A DNA stretch of 64,000 nt from contig OZ024874.1 of the NCBI GenBank assembly GCA_964017185.1, positions 38,974,721-39,038,720 on the forward strand, in the 5' to 3' direction. The notes below the pieces were generated by a model, which made no database searches, was not told the DNA's origin, and was given only the letters and a program-made list of their open reading frames with translations. Shown here one piece after another: positions 58,819-64,000 of this stretch. The stretch is from Rugalucina vietnamica. Its lineage: Eukaryota; Mollusca; Bivalvia; Lucinida; Lucinidae. Made by a program: the position numbers and the translations under genes. Numbering within the stretch: position 1 is the stretch's first letter; each line of letters opens with the position of its first letter.

Positions 58819-59092
58819 AGCACCAGTCATTTGTAACCGATGCTCCCCCTTTCCTCCCAGTAGTGCAGGGGAACTGACTGATTAAATTTTTACACCAGTG
58901 GGATTTTTTATTGTGAGAGTGGGGGGAAGTAAAGTAACGTTACAGGGTTTGGACCCTCAGAGTTTGGACCTCAAACTCGTCCCCGCAGGGTGGGGCTTAA
59001 AGTGGAGCGCAGAAAAGTAAAAAGTCATTCTCTCCGCCAGGGGGGGGGGTCTCTGAGAGGGGGATGCAGTGGTTACAAATGACTGGTGCATA
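58819..59092. mobile_element. MITE with CACCAGTCATTTGTAACC ends, copy 2
   Basis: CACCAGTCATTTGTAACCGATGC at the left and GCAGTGGTTACAAATGACTG-GTGCA at the right enclose a GC-rich core like that of 43502-43828. Confidence 0.85.
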
Positions 59093-59342
59093 AGATCTAG
59101 ATGGGACAGTAGGCCTACCGTCTTAAGTCAAGTGTTTGGGCCGGCCGGCGTCATTAAAATTAACAGGTGCTTTCAAAAACAATTAAGGATTCGAACACGT
59201 CCACGTGCGTACATCGTTACGGCTTAAGTGCCTATCATTCGTACCGTATTTCACACTTTAAAACCGATCAAATTACTTTCCATATTAATGTATAACCCAA
59301 AAAGAGAACCGCTAGATCCGCAACTGATATTCTTTTCGTTCA

Positions 59343-59540
59343 TGACGTCATTGTGAGCGACCATCTTTGTCTGACGTGTCATTATTTACAGTTTCAACTG
59401 GCAAGTGTCGTTTGTGTTTTAGTGAGGTTGTCTTGATTTTTTTTGCGAAATAATTTACATTTCTTGATCATTACTTTCCCGAAGTGCATTAAAAAGACTA
59501 CTAGGACGCCAGTAGGGATTACTATGCTTGAATTTTGGTA
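59343..59540 (+). promoter_or_regulatory. CRE-like palindrome upstream of a possible 5' exon
   Basis: TGACGTCA at 59343-59350 is the full cAMP-response element. A consensus donor (TTTTG-GTAAGG) occurs about 190 bp downstream at 59538. No coding exon could be attached, and the rest of 59095-60064 has no recognised gene. Confidence 0.15.
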
Positions 59541-60064
59541 AGGCTTTCTTCGTTTATGTATTTTTTCGTGTGTTTAAATTTGTCGTCAAGGATTCGTGAA
59601 TTCCACATTTTCTCAATGGAGGTGACCGATGAAACCGGAAGCTCATTGTTAAATATGGGTTAGAAAAATGGTCATGTACCAATCGTGGCATGAATGACCT
59701 TAATTAAAAGAAGAATTATGAGAGCATCTACCGGTATGGGTGTGAATGCGTGCGTTTAATGATAAATAGATCAAAATTTAGATTTCCTGAGGCTGGTGTG
59801 TGCCGTCAAAAAACGGCCATTTTCATGGCGTCCGTGTGGCAAGGCTTTTGGGTGGCAAATGTCTTTGCTGACATTTTTGGATAATATCATCCTTGAGCAA
59901 TTCATTTCTTGGGGTTTTAGAGTCACGTATTCAAGTGTTTTCATGTAATCAGCTGCTGAAAAGGTGAACCGTGGTTGCTAGCCTCAAAATAAAAATAGTC
60001 CCTTGGAATAAACGCACGTGAATTTTGTTTTTAAAAACGTCTACGCAGGCCCTCATGATCTTCT

Positions 60065-60470
60065 ACTGTCGTTTCACTAACGTCGATCTTAAGAATGACG
60101 ATCCTAAGATCGATCCTAAGTCTAGGACAAGTCACCCCCAACCCTAAGTGTCATGGCCGCCTTCATTGCCCTGTATCACGCTCAGCGTCGCCCTAGACAA
60201 TTTAGGGAAAGAACGCGACCGCTCGATTTTTACAACAACGGAGAATTGATTTCTCGTTACCGTTTGCCTCGGTAAGGTATAGTTGATCTAATTCAACTTG
60301 TAGAACCGGACGTCAGCCCCATCTGTGAGAGGAGCCACAGTCTTGATGCAACAACGAAGGTATCAATAATATTTCAGCCACGGTGATTTATTTTGGCAAG
60401 TGCCTGTAGCAAGGGGCACAACCACATTACTCTTCCAATAATTTATAGTGACCTTGACACTCCAGACATC
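60065..60470 (+). pseudogene. PIF/Harbinger transposase fragment (HARBI1-like N-terminus)
   Basis: An ATG at 60153 opens MAAFIALYHAQRRPRQFRER followed by RPLDFYNNGELISRYRLPR and then, after a TAA or a cryptic GTAAGG donor, IVDLIQLVEPDVSPICERSH-SLDATTKV. The pattern (F-R-x-R ... pL-x-x-y-x-x-x-e-l-i-x-RYRL-x-R-x-x-I ... RS-x-x-L-x-x-x-x-K) is that of HARBI1-type transposases, which normally exceed 300 residues with a DDE core. Only the N-terminal part is legible and the frame is lost after about 60440. The upstream stretch 60068-60125 (GTTTCACTAACGTCGATCTTAAG) looks like the element's terminal region; a related sequence occurs at 42305-42365. Confidence 0.6.
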
Positions 60471-60896
60471 AGACTCAGTAAAAGAGAAAAGAGGATGTTC
60501 ATGCTGGGCTGAAGCAATTTATAAATTTACAGTCCCAACATAGACGTCAAGGAAGAAAGAAAATACATAAACATAAAAAAGGTACTTTTGTTGTAAGGAA
60601 GAACATGTACGTATCAATTCGGTTACAGTGACAATGTCAAGTGCTTTAACATTTTTCTCAAACCAATGTACACAACGAGGAAGACTAAGACAATGTAAAG
60701 ATTGAAAAACTAGAAATGTATCTTTATTGCTGTGTCTATTATCATTAAACCAACATGAGACAGGACGATTTGTGGGCAGATGATCTTACTTTGAAAGAGC
60801 GGGTCATCGTGTTCTTTATACGTCTTCTTATTTTTATTATGTCTGTTTTGTATTTTTTCCAGTCTGGTGTCTTGGTTGGGATTTTAAATAGCATCA

Positions 60897-61090
60897 GGAA
60901 AACATGTCCGTGAAATGTATACCTCCTTAAACCCTTCTTTTATATAGAAAAAAGGGTATGCAGAGGTATATCTATTTTTCTTATTTTTCATCGAAAACAT
61001 AGATTGAAGATTGTGGGTACTCTTTATAACCGCCTCAGTCTATGAGGCGGTTCTTACGTTTACGCACAATCAATGTTTTGTGCAATAATT
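60897..61090. repeat. Cruciform repeat family copy
   Basis: CATCAGGAAAACATGTCCGTGAAATG, the TTTTATATAGAAAA stretch, ATTGTGGGTACTC and AACCGCCTCAGTCTATGAGGCGGTT correspond to 61320-61520. The palindrome's loop is longer here. Confidence 0.7.
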
Positions 61091-61271
61091 TTCAAAATAT
61101 CTTTTTTTTTTTAAATGAAACTTTTACACCTGTGTATATTGCATGGGCATTATTTCGTAATGGTACATTTGGAAAGAAGCTTTAATGTATCCTTTTTGTG
61201 CTAGGCTTATACTTGTTTGTCTCTTATTTTGTTCGGCTATTGTTCGCTTTGTTTTTTGTTTTTTTTTGCTA

Positions 61272-61273
<2 letters not shown>

Positions 61274-61313
<40 letters not shown>

Positions 61314-61320
61314 TGTGTGT
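61274..61320. repeat. GT microsatellite
   Basis: There are about 23 GT dinucleotides with one TT interruption. The VCVCVC/THTHTH reading frames on either strand come from it. Confidence 0.95.
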
Positions 61321-61404
61321 CATCAGGAAAACATGTCCGTGAAATGTGTACCCCCTCAAACCCCACTTTTATATAGCAAAACTGGGGTATGCAGGGGTAG
61401 ACCT

Positions 61405-61518
61405 ATTTTTCTTATTTTCGCTCCAAAACATAAATTGTGGGTACTCGTTAGAACCGCCTCGGCGAGGCGGTTCTAACGTGTACCCACAATCTATGTTTTG
61501 AGCAAAACTAAGAAAAAT
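61405..61518. repeat. Near-perfect long palindrome (arms of about 57 bp)
   Basis: The arms run ATTTTTCTTATTTTCGCTCC..., ATTGTGGGTACTCGTTAG and AACCGCCTCG, around a single central G at 61462. The inner 28 bp per arm contain one mismatch and the outer part a few plus a 1-bp indel. It is flanked by family sequence from 61320. Confidence 0.85.
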
Positions 61519-62384
61519 ATCAAAATTTTTCTACTGAAAATTTTCATTTTTTACAACTTTAAAAATCTCTGTTTATTGCATGGACAAGTTTTCGTAATGG
61601 TTTGTTTGTTTGTTGTTGTTATTATTATTATTATGCCAGAAACAAATTACGGAATTGTTAGTTGTTTTTTTTTTTTGTTTCGTTTTATTCAAACCATAAG
61701 CTCAGGTCCGTCTAACCGTAAGCATAAATTATTCAATTTTACTTCATTGAAGTGTTTATGTTTATTAGGTTTACTGTATGGAAGGCAGATTTTGTCACGA
61801 AGTGACCATACAAACATTCACGACATTCAAGTGTTTCATAGGGGAAAATTTTGTTCTTCACCGGCATAGCTATTCTCAAAGGAGCCAGTGTAACCTCACG
61901 TCTGCCCAAAACGTTTCATTAAATCTACAACACTTGTGGTTGATTCAGAAGTACATCGAAGGTATCGGATTCCATTTGCAAGTTGTAGTTGTACAGTGAA
62001 GTGCACAGTTAATATACAAGTACAAAATGTACAAAATCCGACTTACATAAGCGCGATGTAAAAAGAGATATGACTGTGTCATTATATATTTTTGATGATA
62101 TATAGTTAATATACTGAACAACAAAAATAACGTATTGCTTATCAAATGCAACTAAAAGTGTAAGCAATTACTTGTTTCTCGGTGATACAAATATGGACAA
62201 ATTGTATCCATTCAATACAAAATTTGAAACAATATTACATGTGATGACCGAACAACTTCTATCTATGACAACTCCCATTTCTGAAATATTATTCTGAGAC
62301 CTGCCATACTTTACATGGTAAGGGGAAAACTGTTTTGATGCTATGTGCGTTAAAGCTGTGCGAACAACGAAAAAATAATAAGAA

Positions 62385-62540
62385 AACCAACAATTTGCCT
62401 ATGCGAAACCAAAGGTGTAGATCAGCAGAAAACAGCGCCTTTGTTTTCGCCACACGGATTGTATATCCCTCTTCTACTTAAATCCAAAAATTTCGAGCTT
62501 CTGCCTGCTTCTGTGACTGTACAGACCGGATAGTGACGCG
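62385..62540. repeat. Hairpin repeat family copy (GCGAAAACAAAGGCGC)
   Basis: TATGCGAAACCAAAGGTGTAGATCAGC and CAGCGCCTTTGTTTTCGCCA form a foldback, followed by CTGTGACTGTACAGACCGG. Bases 61520-62380 and 62540-63740 contain a G17 run at 62746-62762 and no recognised gene. Confidence 0.7.
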
Positions 62541-63757
62541 ACAAGTTTTGGTTTTGAGGTTGTCGGCCGGTTTGAGGTTGTCACGGTTTGCAAAGCAACG
62601 TCACAAATCCAAAATCGTAGAATGTCTGTAGATAGCAGGCAATACACACGTTGAAATTACGGCTTACGTACGCGTGGTGCTTGTTTGGAATGTACATGTA
62701 GTGTGATTGTTCAACTTTACGCTTACAAAGAGCTACTGCATCTGAGGGGGGGGGGGGGGGGGTGCAAATTAACGGCGTTGCTGAATTTTTCAGTCTGTTT
62801 TGATTCGTATGGCAGAATGTCTACTTACTTATGTTTTTTGTTTCATGTTAAAGCAAAACCAGGTAATTTAGAAGCAATTTGCTGATAAAACTCAACGCAA
62901 CGTTAACGTCAAACGTAAAACTGAACAGCCTTACCAAAGACCAAACCCAAATTACTGCGAACCATTGTTCATTGTGCCAGAATACATCCTTAAATCAACC
63001 ACTTTTGGTAAAACATTAAAACAAAAAATTTTGAGCTGATGCGTTATTTTAGGTTAAGTATATATTGAATATGAACATCATTTAAAAATTTCGTATTTCT
63101 TTTATCCCAAAGTACATGGCTTATCATTTGATTTGGCGTAAAGTAAGTTTATTTTGTAAAATCAAAAGCAGCAGAGGACTGTGTCATCCGTAAACATGTT
63201 TACTAACGTTGGCTCTTCCTCATAACAGTTTGACCCCGTTTTCACATCAACAAGGAAATGTAGTTACACGCCAGCATTTATTTACATGTGTACATCAGTA
63301 AAGAAAAGGTAAAGTAATTTTAAAAGTAAAAAGGGTGACTCAGCTAGATGACCAGTCTGTGATTCAGATAAAATGGCCGATCTACCCTGAGGCCCTCTCA
63401 AGATGAATAGAACTTTACATTATTAACGCATACAATAAAACATTCACAAAAACAGATGAAATATGCAATAAACGCGAAAAAAGTGAGCAGATAAACGCCC
63501 AAAGTACATGCCTTTTGAAACTACGAGTATGATCCCATTTGTATTCATGTCCTTCAAATAGTTGATATTAAAGCGCACTGGACTTATCCATCTGAACGTG
63601 ATGTTTGAAATTCTGGTACAAAATATCACTACATATCTTGTAACACCGTCATCTATCGTTGCACATGTAAACAGTCATTATATAGTGCTAGAAATATGGC
63701 CCTGCTGTTAGTGCCCATACTAAAGTGAGGATCAACACAAACTTGAATTCAGCTTCC

Positions 63758-63903
63758 GATTACATTATTGTTATCATCATTTTATGTGCCAAGAAAACAA
63801 TACATGTCGAGAAGAATGCCGCTGTGACTAAATGACCTGCACCGGTCACTCCGTCTTTTCCACAAGCGTCACAATCTACGCTACATTGTGACGCCAAAAC
63901 CGG
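63758..63903 (-). CDS. Candidate terminal exon with a C-terminal hydrophobic segment
   Basis: After a possible acceptor (CACAATGTAG), the minus strand reads VDCDACGKDGVTGAGH followed by LVTAAFFSTCIVFLAHKM and a TAA. A Cys-rich end, a small-residue stretch (TGAG) and a hydrophobic C-terminus fit a GPI-attachment signal, as in Ly6/uPAR-type proteins, or a short transmembrane anchor. The family assignment is speculative and the upstream exons would lie outside the window. The frame can also be extended to an upstream ATG at 63954. Confidence 0.25.
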
Positions 63904-64000
63904 AACGAGGCTATTCCAAAAATGCATACGGTTGACTATAAATCGTGCTTCCACTGGAAATGAAGTCTTGTTTGCAACAAGTCGTAGATAATTTTGAGTT

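Noticed and set aside
61124..61476. VCVCVC and THTHTH proteins
   Set aside because: They are translations of the GT microsatellite at 61274-61320.

Overview
The window looks like nuclear DNA of a metazoan, most likely a bivalve mollusc. Coding density is very low, exons are short and separated by kilobase introns with GT/AG boundaries, and at least half of the sequence is repeats. Several repeats have the form I associate with bivalves: pearl-like elements (terminal CCCC/GGGG hairpin, a GACGG/CAGT microsatellite and a core of roughly 155-190 bp tandem units) and a very abundant family bounded by a CTCACCTGAGCC hairpin and a GGACCAATGGTCC palindrome. The species assignment is inference. All alignments and counts below were made by hand.

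The one gene I can assemble lies on the minus strand, is transcribed from about 37.24 kb towards 1 and leaves the window on the left. It has a start exon (37205-37237), a second exon completing a signal peptide and opening a Ser/Thr-rich stretch (34613-34688), a fibronectin type III (FN3)-like exon (23968-24237) and two nearly identical FN3 exons (10919-11227 and 2384-2692). Splice phases fit throughout: 0 at the first junction and 1 at every later one. The five exons give about 332 codons without a stop. The product should be a secreted or membrane-anchored glycoprotein with FN3 domains. The two closest FN3 exons differ at 13 bases, and all 13 change the amino acid.

Around these two exons the history can be read directly. 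A block of about 1.3 kb carrying one FN3 exon and a truncated FN3 pseudo-exon was duplicated. Afterwards the left copy took a 6.48-kb insertion with long terminal inverted repeats and a 5-bp target duplication (2921-9401). The right copy took two pearl-like elements (about 11404-12436 and 12662-14300). Each copy preserves the empty sites of the other.

Layout from left to right: 0-15 kb, duplicated FN3 block and its insertions; 15.5-16.5 kb, a hairpin-family copy; 16.6-22.3 kb, a 5.7-kb repeat with diverged ATTTGCAT/TTCATGAATATT units and X-box palindromes; 23.4-27.4 kb, an FN3 exon between hairpin-family repeats and a tRNA-derived SINE; 28.4-29.4 kb, a duplicated foldback array of 24-bp units; 30-33 kb, an unrecognised minus-strand reading frame; 34 kb, a Penelope-like fragment; 35.2-40.3 kb, a cluster of TA-flanked inverted-repeat transposons around the gene's first exon; 43-46 kb, inverted-repeat and pearl-like elements; 47-56 kb, many hairpin-family copies and SINEs; 56-64 kb, a TTAA-flanked element, cruciform-forming palindromes, a PIF/Harbinger transposase fragment and a possible small terminal exon near the right edge.

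No rRNA gene, functional tRNA gene, CRISPR array, operon or prokaryotic feature is present.
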